This document shows, piece by piece, positions 55,132-63,356 of a DNA stretch of 64,000 bases. The stretch is from Desulfurococcaceae archaeon MEX13E-LK6-19 (lineage in GTDB: Archaea; Thermoproteota; Thermoprotei_A; Sulfolobales; Desulfurococcaceae). Within the stretch, counting starts at the first letter, position 1; each line of letters begins with the position of its first letter. The position numbers and the translations under genes are program-made. The stretch covers positions 1,327,612 through 1,391,611 of the forward strand of contig CP072660.1 of NCBI GenBank assembly GCA_029637525.1, given 5' to 3'. The notes beneath the pieces were generated by a model. That model made no database searches. It saw nothing but the letters and a program-made list of their open reading frames with translations, and was not told where the DNA came from.

Positions 55132-56049
55132 TTAGAGCCACCTCTTGAAGAAGCCAACGACTTTTTCTTCGTACTCCTTCGGGTAATCCTTTATTGCCGC
55201 GACATGCCCTGTATCAACAACCCATAGTTCAACGTTTTCGTTATGTTCTCTGAGTTTCTTGTAGAACTCTTCGATCTCATGTAGTGCAACTAGATCGTCT
55301 TTCCTGCCGGCTATAATGAATACTGGCTGCTTAATCTTGTCGGCGTAATTAAGGATTACCAAGTCTTTTACATTTATGTTTGCTTTCTTGGAAGTATATT
55401 TTACTATCAGCGAGTACACCGAAAGCAATAAGTTCCTTAGTGGAGGCTTTAGCCTCTTGATCCACCGGCGTCCAGAAGTGATGATATTAATATAGGGGCT
55501 ATCGGCGACAACAGCTTTGACTCTACTGTCTTTGGAGGCAAGCATTAGTGATACTGCTCCACCCATAGAGTACCCTATAACACCAATGCTCTTGGCTAGC
55601 TCGGGTTTGTTTTCCTGAAGCCAGTCAATAATCTTTCTTACATCATCTACTTCTCTGTATCCTAGCGTAGTGATCTCTCCTTCGCTTGCACCATGTGCTC
55701 TAAAATCGAATGCTACTACATTGAAGTTGTTCCTAGCCAAGATCTCTATGACAGGCTTTATGTAGTCTTCATCCCATTTACTTGACGTATAGCCGTGGAG
55801 TACTATCACTGTCTTATCGCTGCCGCGTGGAATAATCCATCCCTTGAGCTTCACCCCATCATCTGTAGTCACTTCAGCGTCTTCATAGTTGAAACCGAGG
55901 TCGCTTGGCTTCCAGTCGAGCACTTTCCTCGGAGGTCTCACTAACTTGTTGGCAGCTGCTTTCGCTAGCCCTACTAGTAGTAGCGCTATTAGAATGACTA
56001 GAGCTGTCAAAGAGACTACTAAGTAGATGAGAATAGTTTGGTCGATCAA
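55132..56049 (-). CDS. Membrane-anchored alpha/beta hydrolase
   Basis: About 305 residues. Hydrophobic N-terminal helix (about 5-28), then an alpha/beta hydrolase domain: TVIVLHGYTSSKWDEDY (oxyanion region), VAFDFRAHGASEG, the nucleophile elbow GYSMGG, AGRKDDLV (Asp) and DTGHVAA (His). Triad complete. Related proteins are esterases, lipases or thioesterases. With a glycerophosphodiesterase opposite, a lipid-ester role is reasonable but unproven. TTG 56049 has AGGTG at 6 bases; GTG 56058 is the longer option. Confidence 0.88.
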   Translation of the reverse strand: MIDQTILIYLVVSLTALVILIALLLVGLAKAAANKLVRPPRKVLDWKPSDLGFNYEDAEVTTDDGVKLKGWIIPRGSDKTVIVLHGYTSSKWDEDYIKPVIEILARNNFNVVAFDFRAHGASEGEITTLGYREVDDVRKIIDWLQENKPELAKSIGVIGYSMGGAVSLMLASKDSRVKAVVADSPYINIITSGRRWIKRLKPPLRNLLLSVYSLIVKYTSKKANINVKDLVILNYADKIKQPVFIIAGRKDDLVALHEIEEFYKKLREHNENVELWVVDTGHVAAIKDYPKEYEEKVVGFFKRWL

Positions 56050-56058
56050 GAGGGACAC

Positions 56059-56131
56059 CTAGATACATTATTTACATGATGGAAAATTTTAAGTTTAACC
56101 ACCTAGATAGGAGCCTACCATGGTGTAGTAT
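56059..56131. promoter_or_regulatory. Shared divergent promoter region
   Basis: The 73-base gap between the hydrolase/MFS pair and the glycerophosphodiesterase contains overlapping A/T-rich elements (AAAATTTTAAG at about 56085-56095) able to serve as TATA boxes in both directions, so the two units may be co-regulated. Confidence 0.4.
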
Positions 56132-56848
56132 ATGGCTTCTCTTGTACTGGGACATAGAGGCTACCCCATGAAGTATCCTGAGAACACTATTGCCTCGTTT
56201 CTTGCTGCAGTACTATACGGGGCTGATGGTGTTGAGCTTGACGTATGGCTTTCAAGTGATGGCGTCCCTGTTGTAATCCATGATAGAAGTACTGGTAGGG
56301 TTGCTGGAGTAGATGTTGATGTCAAGAAGACTAGTGTCGGAGAGCTTAAGAAACTCCATCTAGGTCTTGGACAGACTATTCCTTCTCTCGAAGAAGTCTT
56401 TAGGGCATTGCCATATGATACTCTTGTTGCCATCGAGATAAAAGATGTTGATGCTGTTGAGCCTGTGTACGAGTTGGTTAAGAAGTATAACTTGTTTGAT
56501 AGAGTTTTTATCATAAGTTTTATCGAGGAAGCGCTAAAGAGAATGCGCAGTCTTGACCCAAAGATTAAACTTGGCTTAAACATTGATAGTCTAGAGAAAG
56601 CACAGAGAGCTATTGAGCTAGCACGTGAACTCAATCTCTACAGTATAAACCCACCTATCCAAGGCATAGAAGTTGTTGGCGTGAACGTCTTCAAGAACTA
56701 CTTGAAGACCGTGAAGAGTATTGGCTGTAGAGTAATGCTGTGGACAGTCAATGACCCCAAGGTGCTCGCCGACCTAACTGAACTATACGATGTCGTGATA
56801 ACAGACAACGTGGAGACTCTAGTAAAGACTATAAGGTCTATTGAATAA
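56132..56848 (+). CDS. Glycerophosphodiester phosphodiesterase
   Basis: 238 residues, TIM barrel, GDPD family. LGHRGYPMKYPENTIASF start with catalytic His-Arg, GVELDVWLSSDGVPVVIHD with the metal Glu-Asp and catalytic His, VAIEIKD, and MLWTVNDPKVLADL near the end. No signal peptide, so cytoplasmic (UgpQ-like). Releases glycerol-3-phosphate from glycerophosphodiesters for GlpA. ATG 56132 has GGTG at 6 bases. Confidence 0.94.
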   Translation: MASLVLGHRGYPMKYPENTIASFLAAVLYGADGVELDVWLSSDGVPVVIHDRSTGRVAGVDVDVKKTSVGELKKLHLGLGQTIPSLEEVFRALPYDTLVAIEIKDVDAVEPVYELVKKYNLFDRVFIISFIEEALKRMRSLDPKIKLGLNIDSLEKAQRAIELARELNLYSINPPIQGIEVVGVNVFKNYLKTVKSIGCRVMLWTVNDPKVLADLTELYDVVITDNVETLVKTIRSIE

Positions 56849-56980
56849 TTGCAAATACAAGCAAACGTATAAGGCTACTCTAGAAATCTTTTAACAACCA
56901 CCATTACTGTATCTTTTGTTTAATACCAACTATTTATAGAGGCTATTACCTTATCCTATATCTCTTGTAGAGTGGAGCCT

Positions 56981-58315
56981 ATGGGTGATAGGAGTCTAAC
57001 TAGAGAGGTACTGAAGATCTCGTGGCCAATGCTGATAAGCGAGCTCAGCGAGAGCTTGTACTCTATAGCCGACACTTATTTTGTATCCAGCCTTGGAACC
57101 ACTGCTTTAGCCGCTGTTGGTGTTGGCAGCTACTTGTCGTGGCTTTTCTTCGTCGTGGTTGCATTGTTCTCGACTGGAGTCATAGTCTACGTCTCCCAGA
57201 GCTATGGTGCAGGCGAATTGTCTAAAGCAAGGCGTGCTCTAGGCGAAGCCATAGTCTATGGTGTTTTAACTACATCACTTGTAGCTATAGTAGTACACTA
57301 TAATTCATCGTGGCTTGTGAGCCTCATAGCCGGGCCTAATCCGGGAGTTGTCGCTGTTGGAGCCAGTTATCTTGCTACGAGAATCCTTGGGCTCCCAGTT
57401 CTCGTGGCAGCAGTATCAATGGATTCATCTCTCAGGGCAATTGGTGCTACGAAGTATTCCATGGTGGTTGTTCTCAGCAGCACGTTCTTGAACATAGTGC
57501 TTGACCCGTTGTTCATATTCGGGCTCTATGGGTTTCCTCGAATGGGTGTTGTTGGTGCCGCTGTGGCTACTGTAATATCCATAGTCTACATGGTCCCACT
57601 GGAACTGTTCTTCCTCAAGAAAACAGGTATTCCCCCGGCAATAACAGTCAATATACGCTTCTTAAGAGAGGGTTTCATCTATAGGATTGTGAGGATAGGT
57701 GCTCCAACGGCTCTCGAGAGAGCTGTTTTCGCGATCGGTAACAACGCGTACATAGCTTTCATAGCTAGATGCGGTGAAGTAGCGCTTGCCGCTCACCAGA
57801 TCGGTATTCGTATTGAGAGCTTCATCTACATGCCTGGCTTCGCTTTCTCGGTAGCAGCCTCAGCTCTTGTTGGGCAACGGATAGGAGCTGGTAACATAGA
57901 TGAAGCCAAGAGGATCGGGTGGGAAGCAGCAAGGATAGCAACAATAATCATGGCCGTACTAGGGGTGTTTCTCGCAGCAACATCGTATTACCTCGTGCTG
58001 CCATTCTCCCCTACAGCAGATGTGGCTCAACTAGCATCCATATACCTTATACTAGCTGGTTTAAGCGAGCCGGGACTAGCACTGGTAATGACGCTAAGTG
58101 GTGGTATACGTGGCGGTGGAAACACCTTGGTGCCAATGATGTTGAACGTGACCGGGCTTTATCTCTTCCGTGTACTGCCTGCAGCATTCCTAGTAAACAT
58201 CTATGGAGCGGTAGGTGCGTGGACAGCAATGTTCATCGATGTGTATCTCCGCGGCATAATCTTCCTGATCGTGTACCGGAGGTTCTTCAGGAGACTCGTC
58301 AAAAGAGTAGTGTAG
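56981..58315 (+). CDS. MATE-family efflux transporter
   Basis: About 444 residues, twelve membrane segments in two homologous halves. EVLKISWPMLISELSESLYSIADTYFVSSLG is the MATE start with the conserved membrane-exit Asp, VYVSQSYGAGELSKARRALGEA and VGQRIGAGNIDEAKRIGWEA are the matching loops of the two halves. Exports drugs or metabolites with Na or H. ATG 56981 chosen; GTG 56972 is in frame. TATA CTATTTATAG at about 56929. Confidence 0.92.
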   Translation: MGDRSLTREVLKISWPMLISELSESLYSIADTYFVSSLGTTALAAVGVGSYLSWLFFVVVALFSTGVIVYVSQSYGAGELSKARRALGEAIVYGVLTTSLVAIVVHYNSSWLVSLIAGPNPGVVAVGASYLATRILGLPVLVAAVSMDSSLRAIGATKYSMVVVLSSTFLNIVLDPLFIFGLYGFPRMGVVGAAVATVISIVYMVPLELFFLKKTGIPPAITVNIRFLREGFIYRIVRIGAPTALERAVFAIGNNAYIAFIARCGEVALAAHQIGIRIESFIYMPGFAFSVAASALVGQRIGAGNIDEAKRIGWEAARIATIIMAVLGVFLAATSYYLVLPFSPTADVAQLASIYLILAGLSEPGLALVMTLSGGIRGGGNTLVPMMLNVTGLYLFRVLPAAFLVNIYGAVGAWTAMFIDVYLRGIIFLIVYRRFFRRLVKRVV

Positions 58316-58368
58316 GTCTATATTGGATGATTGAATAAAGAAAAGTTGTTCCATTACTTCCTGTAACG

Positions 58369-58932
58369 CTATAGCCCTAATTCTCCTGCTATTTCTTTTA
58401 GTGCATTTAGCCCTATTTCCATGAATTCGTCGAGGCTTATGCCTAGTTCTTCTATCTCCTTGATCCTGTTTCTATCTATGTTTTTGGCGAAGTCTTTTGA
58501 CCTGTATTTCTTCTTGAGTGACTTGAGTTTTATCTCCTCGATCTTCTTATGTGGCATTACTAGTGCTGTAGCTATTATGAGTCCGGACAAGTGGTCTGCT
58601 GCACGTAGTGCGTGAACTATCTTTTCTACGCCTGGTATTGTTGGCTTGAACCCGTTGTGCTCATTGTGTGCTGCAATAGCCTCGATGGCTTCTCTCGGCA
58701 GTATCCCCTCAAGGATCTTCATTGCCTCGAGTCCATGCCGTTTGAGATCCCTGTTAACTATATCGTAGTCTATATCGTGGAGAAGCCCTATTAGACCCCA
58801 TAGCTCCTCGTTCTCGCCAAGCCGCCTCGCTACAGCCCTCATTATAGCCTCGACGGCCAGGCAATGCTTTACCATTTTCTCGTCACGTAGATTCTTCTTG
58901 AGTAGGTCAAGAGCTTCACTCCTGCTAATCAA
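58369..58932 (-). CDS. HD-domain phosphohydrolase
   Basis: 187 residues. VKHCLAVEAIMRAVARRLG, LIGLLHDIDYDIV (the HD pair), RHGLEAMKIL and IAAHNEHNGF supply the metal-binding His/Asp set, followed by ALRAADHLSGLIIA. This is the HDIG subfamily of small archaeal and bacterial phosphohydrolases, acting on nucleotides or unknown phosphoesters. TTG 58932 with GGAGGGGG at 8 bases. Confidence 0.88.
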   Translation of the reverse strand: MISRSEALDLLKKNLRDEKMVKHCLAVEAIMRAVARRLGENEELWGLIGLLHDIDYDIVNRDLKRHGLEAMKILEGILPREAIEAIAAHNEHNGFKPTIPGVEKIVHALRAADHLSGLIIATALVMPHKKIEEIKLKSLKKKYRSKDFAKNIDRNRIKEIEELGISLDEFMEIGLNALKEIAGELGL

Positions 58933-58954
58933 TACGTATACCCCCTCCTGGTTC

Positions 58955-59809
58955 TCAACTAGATTCTATGAAAATCCATGGCTTCTTCATTACCTTCCTA
59001 TAGCCTATTCTTGTATAAACTCTTATCGCGGGCTCGTTGTTCTCCGCAACATGGAGTAAGGCCTTGGCGCCGGATACTATGGCGTCTCTTGTCATAGCCG
59101 ATGTGACTATTTTCGCGTAGCCGTGTCCACGGTATTCTGGATGAGTATAAACATCGCCTATAATCCAGACCTCGTTTGTTCTCAAGTAGCAGCAAGCTAT
59201 GGAAACAAGTTTGGTGTCGACAAATACTCCATAGTATCTTGTCCTAGATAGTAATGCTTGAGCACTGGTGTAATCAATAATTCTGCCCTGGATTTTCTTG
59301 AGCTCCACAAACTCTCTAACATGGTGCTTATTCTCTGGATCGAGCTTGACAGCTTTCTCTGGATGATAAGGCGTGAATTCTTTCTCTGAGACAAGCATAT
59401 CAAGATAGTACATTGTCTTGAAAACAATATTCTTTGACTCAAGGAGTTTCTCTACTAGGTCTAGATTCTCTCTATTGTATACATGGATAATTGTGTTCTT
59501 TTCAAAGGGTATGAACTCCACTAGATTACTGACGTTTCCCCATAAATGAACGCCATTAACATTTGGCCCATGCCAGACAAGCACGTACCCATTGATCCTG
59601 TTATTATCAATGCTGAAGTATACATCCGTGTTATCAATCTCGTAGATAAGGTCGTATAGAAGATAGACATGTTCCAATGGGTTTCTCGAGTAGAGTTCCA
59701 TAATGTTTCGCCACAAGTTGTAATCAAGGTCGTATAGACGCCTACGTGCACTCATACAATGATGCCCTTCAACCACTTTGTGTTGCAGAGAGTAGGGGGT
59801 TCTCTTCAT
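58955..59809 (-). CDS. GNAT acetyltransferase
   Basis: About 284 residues. An N-terminal half of about 150 residues resembles a degenerate GNAT (YLLYDLIYEIDNTDVYFSID), and the C-terminal half is a functional one: VYTHPEYRGHGYAKIVTS (motif A) and PAIRVYTRIGYRKV (motif B). Third large GNAT in the window, with the active half at the C-terminus, the reverse of the other two. ATG 59809 is about 25 bases from an AAATATAG TATA element and may be leaderless; ATG 59755 is an alternative. Confidence 0.82.
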   Translation of the reverse strand: MKRTPYSLQHKVVEGHHCMSARRRLYDLDYNLWRNIMELYSRNPLEHVYLLYDLIYEIDNTDVYFSIDNNRINGYVLVWHGPNVNGVHLWGNVSNLVEFIPFEKNTIIHVYNRENLDLVEKLLESKNIVFKTMYYLDMLVSEKEFTPYHPEKAVKLDPENKHHVREFVELKKIQGRIIDYTSAQALLSRTRYYGVFVDTKLVSIACCYLRTNEVWIIGDVYTHPEYRGHGYAKIVTSAMTRDAIVSGAKALLHVAENNEPAIRVYTRIGYRKVMKKPWIFIESS

Positions 59810-59968
59810 CAAGCTTAATAAGTAGGTCTGCTATATTTTTGTTTAACAGTGTCTCTATGGTATCTCTTTGGTTTTATGTACTTTTCATACATATACTTCA
59901 TACATTACTATTTTATTAGGTAAGGATAATACTTAACTTAGTAAGTTTAAGTGGGGATGTAGGACATA

Positions 59969-60577
59969 TTGAAAAGTATAATTCCTTCGTTAATGATTAT
60001 GGCTATTTTATTAACTATGAGTATGGCTTATGCTATATGGCTTGATACTCTCAAGGTTAATGTCTATGTTACTGTAGCTTCTGGAAACCCTCATATAGGC
60101 TCTTATAGGGTGTTCAAATGCTGTGAACATTGCTGCTGTTGTTGCATTAAGTGTAAGGGGCTTGAAGACAACCAAATGATGTTGAGTAATGATAGTAGTA
60201 TCTTATTGCTAATGAATATTGAGTGTTGTAAACACTGCCTCCTACCCAAGGAGGATACTTTGCTATGGGTTGGACTTGTAATGGAGCATAATGGCACTTT
60301 ACCAACGAAGATCTATGGTGTAGATGTTGATGTAAATGGTAGCTATGATAGTGTTGAAGTTGAAATGTATGCCTATGGGCCCTATAGTGATGGTGTAGGA
60401 TTACATGAATGGGGTCACGTGGACCCCGATGACCTGCCTTATCCAGGCTATAATACGTCAGTAGTTATCGTAGGGAACGAGAAGGCTATACTATGGATAA
60501 AAATAGTGATCAAGGGGTGTAATGGGCTGGTAAACATATCCGTGAAACCTCTGGCAAAGCCATGGAATACAGGTTAA
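59969..60577 (+). CDS. Exported cysteine-rich protein, unknown
   Basis: 202 residues. N-terminal hydrophobic segment (about 4-23, MAYA then IWLDTLKVNV). At residues 51-62 eight of twelve residues are cysteine (51, 52, 55-59 and 62, interrupted only by EH and IK), with CCKHC at 86-90 and one more cysteine near the end. The rest is beta-rich with five N-glycosylation sequons (NDS, NGT, NGS, NTS, NIS). N-terminal pattern recalls archaeal and bacterial SipW/TasA-like fibre proteins, but the cysteine cluster is not part of that family. May bind metal or be heavily disulfide-linked. TTG start with GGGATG upstream. Confidence 0.65.
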   Translation: MKSIIPSLMIMAILLTMSMAYAIWLDTLKVNVYVTVASGNPHIGSYRVFKCCEHCCCCCIKCKGLEDNQMMLSNDSSILLLMNIECCKHCLLPKEDTLLWVGLVMEHNGTLPTKIYGVDVDVNGSYDSVEVEMYAYGPYSDGVGLHEWGHVDPDDLPYPGYNTSVVIVGNEKAILWIKIVIKGCNGLVNISVKPLAKPWNTG

Positions 60578-60701
60578 GTATAATGACTACCCCCCACAAC
60601 CATAGATAAGCCTATAGGAGAGTAATAAACCCCCTATCACAGGGTTCTACGATACCCTTAAATTACCCAGGTAGTCCCCCCTTTCCCAGAGGTGCGTGTT
60701 T

Positions 60702-62321
60702 ATGCGTAAACCAGTGGCCATAATACTCATAATAGTAGTCCTTGTGACAGGAATGCTGTCTTACTACTGGGTATATCAGTCTGCTAGAGAGCGTCCTCGT
60801 ATAGCGATCTATGCTTACGTCGACCCTATAACAGGTATTGATCCATCACTAGAGTTTGATACAGGTCTTGTCGTGCTTGGTGTCGTGTATGAGCCACTAC
60901 TATACTATAACCCGGAGACAGGAGAGCTTATACCAGCATTAGCCGAGTCATGGGAGTCGAGCAAGAACAATACTGTGTGGACTTTCCATCTACGCCACGA
61001 CGCTAAATTCCATGATGGTACTCCTGTCACAGCCTATGCTGTTAAATTCAGTATAGAGCGTGCTCTGAAGGCGTACTTGGAGGAGGGGGAAGGCCCTGGG
61101 TATATCTGGGAGGGTGTCAAGGAGATCAGGGTTCTCGATAACTATACTGTCCAGTTCATACTCGAGAGGCCCATGAGACTCGACTTGATTGCTGCAGCTA
61201 GTTATGGAGCCTACATCTATAGCCCGAAAGTGCTCGAGGAAGCTGGTGTAAGTGATCCACTCGACCCGGCTTTGAGAAACTGGTTTGACCAGGGACATGA
61301 AGCCGGGAGCGGGCCCTACATGATCGAATACTATAATCCGGAGAGCGAGATTAGACTGAAGAAATTCAAGGATTGGTGGGGCTGGAAAGTAGTCAACAAC
61401 CCCTATGCGCCAGACGTAGTAGTGATCAAGATAATAACTGATGATACAAGCCAGCTCAACGGCCTCAAGTCTGGTGCTATAGATATAGCCGCTGGCGTCC
61501 CCCTAGGAGAGATCCATAACCTGATCAAGGAAGGATTTAAAGTAAAGAACCAGACCACGTACCACAACTATGTCTTGATGTTCAATACCAGAAGATACCC
61601 GACAAACATAACGGAGTTCAGATTAGCGGTAGCACACTCCATACCATGGGATCGTGTTGTAGAGAAGGCTTTGAAGGGCTTCGGTGTACCCGGAAGCGGC
61701 ATCATACCCCATGGGTTCCCTGGTCATGTAGACAACCTCACGTATACCTACAACAAGACTCTCGCCAGGGAGTTGCTTGAGAAAGCAGGGCTCTACGGTA
61801 AGCACTTGAAGATAGAGATCATGATAACTAGTGACTATGAGAACGAGCAGGTTTTCGCAGAGATACTCAAGGGTGAACTAGCCGAGCTGGGTATTGAGGT
61901 CGAGATAATACCTGCACCATGGGATACTATTGTCGAGATCGGTCCGAAGGTCTGGGAGAACCCCGACGAGGTTCCACACCTTATTATAAACGACTGGTGG
62001 CCCACCATACCCTCTCCCTACGACTACCTCTACAACCTACTACACAGTGATGTGAAGGAGTGGAACTGGGTTGGATACAAGAACCCTGTGTTCGAGAAGC
62101 TTATAGATGAGGCATGGGAGATCGAGGGCGTTGACTACGATGGGGCTCTACAGCTTTACACTCAGGCACAAGTAATCGTGTACAATGAAGCCGTGGCTAT
62201 TAACCTGTGGGATGACGTACAACCCTATGTCTACAACCCAAGAATAGTATTGCCCGATGAAGCGTTGAACCCACTGTACATGTACGTGATCTTCTTCCAG
62301 TACGTCCAGGTTAAAGGGTAG
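60702..62321 (+). CDS. Oligopeptide/dipeptide-binding protein (family 5)
   Basis: About 539 residues. Uncleaved-type N-terminal helix (5-22) without lipobox, then LVVLGVVYEPLLYYNPETGELIPALAESWE, VWTFHLRHDAKFHDGTPVTAYAVKFSIERA, the standard start of SBP family 5 proteins, and FNTRRYPTNITEFRLAVAHSIPWDRVV in the middle. Captures peptides or related solutes for the two permeases that follow. ATG 60702 has GAGGTG at 7 bases; GTG 60696 overlaps it. CCTTAAATTA at about 60656 is a likely TATA box. Confidence 0.93.
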   Translation: MRKPVAIILIIVVLVTGMLSYYWVYQSARERPRIAIYAYVDPITGIDPSLEFDTGLVVLGVVYEPLLYYNPETGELIPALAESWESSKNNTVWTFHLRHDAKFHDGTPVTAYAVKFSIERALKAYLEEGEGPGYIWEGVKEIRVLDNYTVQFILERPMRLDLIAAASYGAYIYSPKVLEEAGVSDPLDPALRNWFDQGHEAGSGPYMIEYYNPESEIRLKKFKDWWGWKVVNNPYAPDVVVIKIITDDTSQLNGLKSGAIDIAAGVPLGEIHNLIKEGFKVKNQTTYHNYVLMFNTRRYPTNITEFRLAVAHSIPWDRVVEKALKGFGVPGSGIIPHGFPGHVDNLTYTYNKTLARELLEKAGLYGKHLKIEIMITSDYENEQVFAEILKGELAELGIEVEIIPAPWDTIVEIGPKVWENPDEVPHLIINDWWPTIPSPYDYLYNLLHSDVKEWNWVGYKNPVFEKLIDEAWEIEGVDYDGALQLYTQAQVIVYNEAVAINLWDDVQPYVYNPRIVLPDEALNPLYMYVIFFQYVQVKG

Positions 62322-62327
62322 TAAGAA

Positions 62328-63356
62328 GTGCCTGTGAGCCTCCACTACATATCCAAGCGTGTGGCATGGAGCGTCTTGGTAATAATAGGTGTTATTGTCT
62401 TTTCTTACCTCATAATACTCGCCGCCCCCGGTGATCCAGCCCGGATATGGGCTGGTAATCCTCGTGGAGAAAAAGCTAGTGAAGCCATTGAGAATGCTCG
62501 TAGAGAGCTCGGGCTAGACCAGCCTCTCCCGATCCAGGTTGTAAAATATGTCCTCCAGGTACTGAGCGGTAACATGGGCATCTCGATAGAGTACAAGGTT
62601 CCTGTAACCGAGATCATATGGAGAGGACTTACTGCCACACTCGAGCTACTGTTCATGGCCTACCTTATAGGCGTGAGCCTCGGCGTGATCCTGGGTGTTG
62701 AGTCAGCACTCAGAAGAGGCTCCAAGTTCGATGAAGCAGTACAGTCTCTCGCGATAATACTCGCGAATGCCCCCAGTTTCTGGCTCGGCATAGCCCTCAT
62801 AGTAGTGTTGGCTCAGACAATAGGCTTCACTGGCTATGGGAGAGTAGACCAGTACCTAGCGATCTCAACGGGTTTCCATCCGATCACGGGCTTCTACCTG
62901 CTTGACTCACTACTGCAGGGAAATCTAGACGTGTTCTTCGACGTACTATTGAGGCTCATACCGCCAGCTCTCGTTGTCTCGACATACCCATTCGGCCTAG
63001 GGATCAGGATTACACGTGCTCTTGTAGCAGAGAATCTCGGTGAAGACTATGTACGTGCTGCTGTGGCATGGGGTGTTAGAAAGAGAACTGTGATATGGAG
63101 ATATGCTTTCCGTGGAGCAATACCTAGTCTCACTCAAGTCCTTGGTCTCGCCTTCGCGTATAGCCTCATAGATGCTATGATAGTCGAGGTTGTTTTCGGT
63201 AGAGAAGGACTAGGCACCATAGCCTACAGCGTGATCGGTAAGAGCGACTACACTCTAGTAACAGGCCTGATGGTGACAGTGACCATATTCTATATCATAG
63301 TCAACACTCTAGCCGATATACTCCAGGCAATCATCGACCCAAGGGTGAGGCTATGA
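62328..63356 (+). CDS. Dipeptide/oligopeptide ABC permease (DppB-type)
   Basis: 342 residues, six membrane segments. RVAWSVLVIIGVIVFSYLIILAAPGDPARI start, LGLDQPLPIQVVKYVLQVLSGNMGISI, the loop ENLGEDYVRAAVAWGVRKRTVIWRYAFRGAIPSLTQVLGL and the tail VTIFYIIVNTLADILQAIIDPRVRL are characteristic of DppB. GTG 62328, seven bases after the binding protein; stop overlaps the next gene (ATGA). Confidence 0.95.
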   Translation: MPVSLHYISKRVAWSVLVIIGVIVFSYLIILAAPGDPARIWAGNPRGEKASEAIENARRELGLDQPLPIQVVKYVLQVLSGNMGISIEYKVPVTEIIWRGLTATLELLFMAYLIGVSLGVILGVESALRRGSKFDEAVQSLAIILANAPSFWLGIALIVVLAQTIGFTGYGRVDQYLAISTGFHPITGFYLLDSLLQGNLDVFFDVLLRLIPPALVVSTYPFGLGIRITRALVAENLGEDYVRAAVAWGVRKRTVIWRYAFRGAIPSLTQVLGLAFAYSLIDAMIVEVVFGREGLGTIAYSVIGKSDYTLVTGLMVTVTIFYIIVNTLADILQAIIDPRVRL

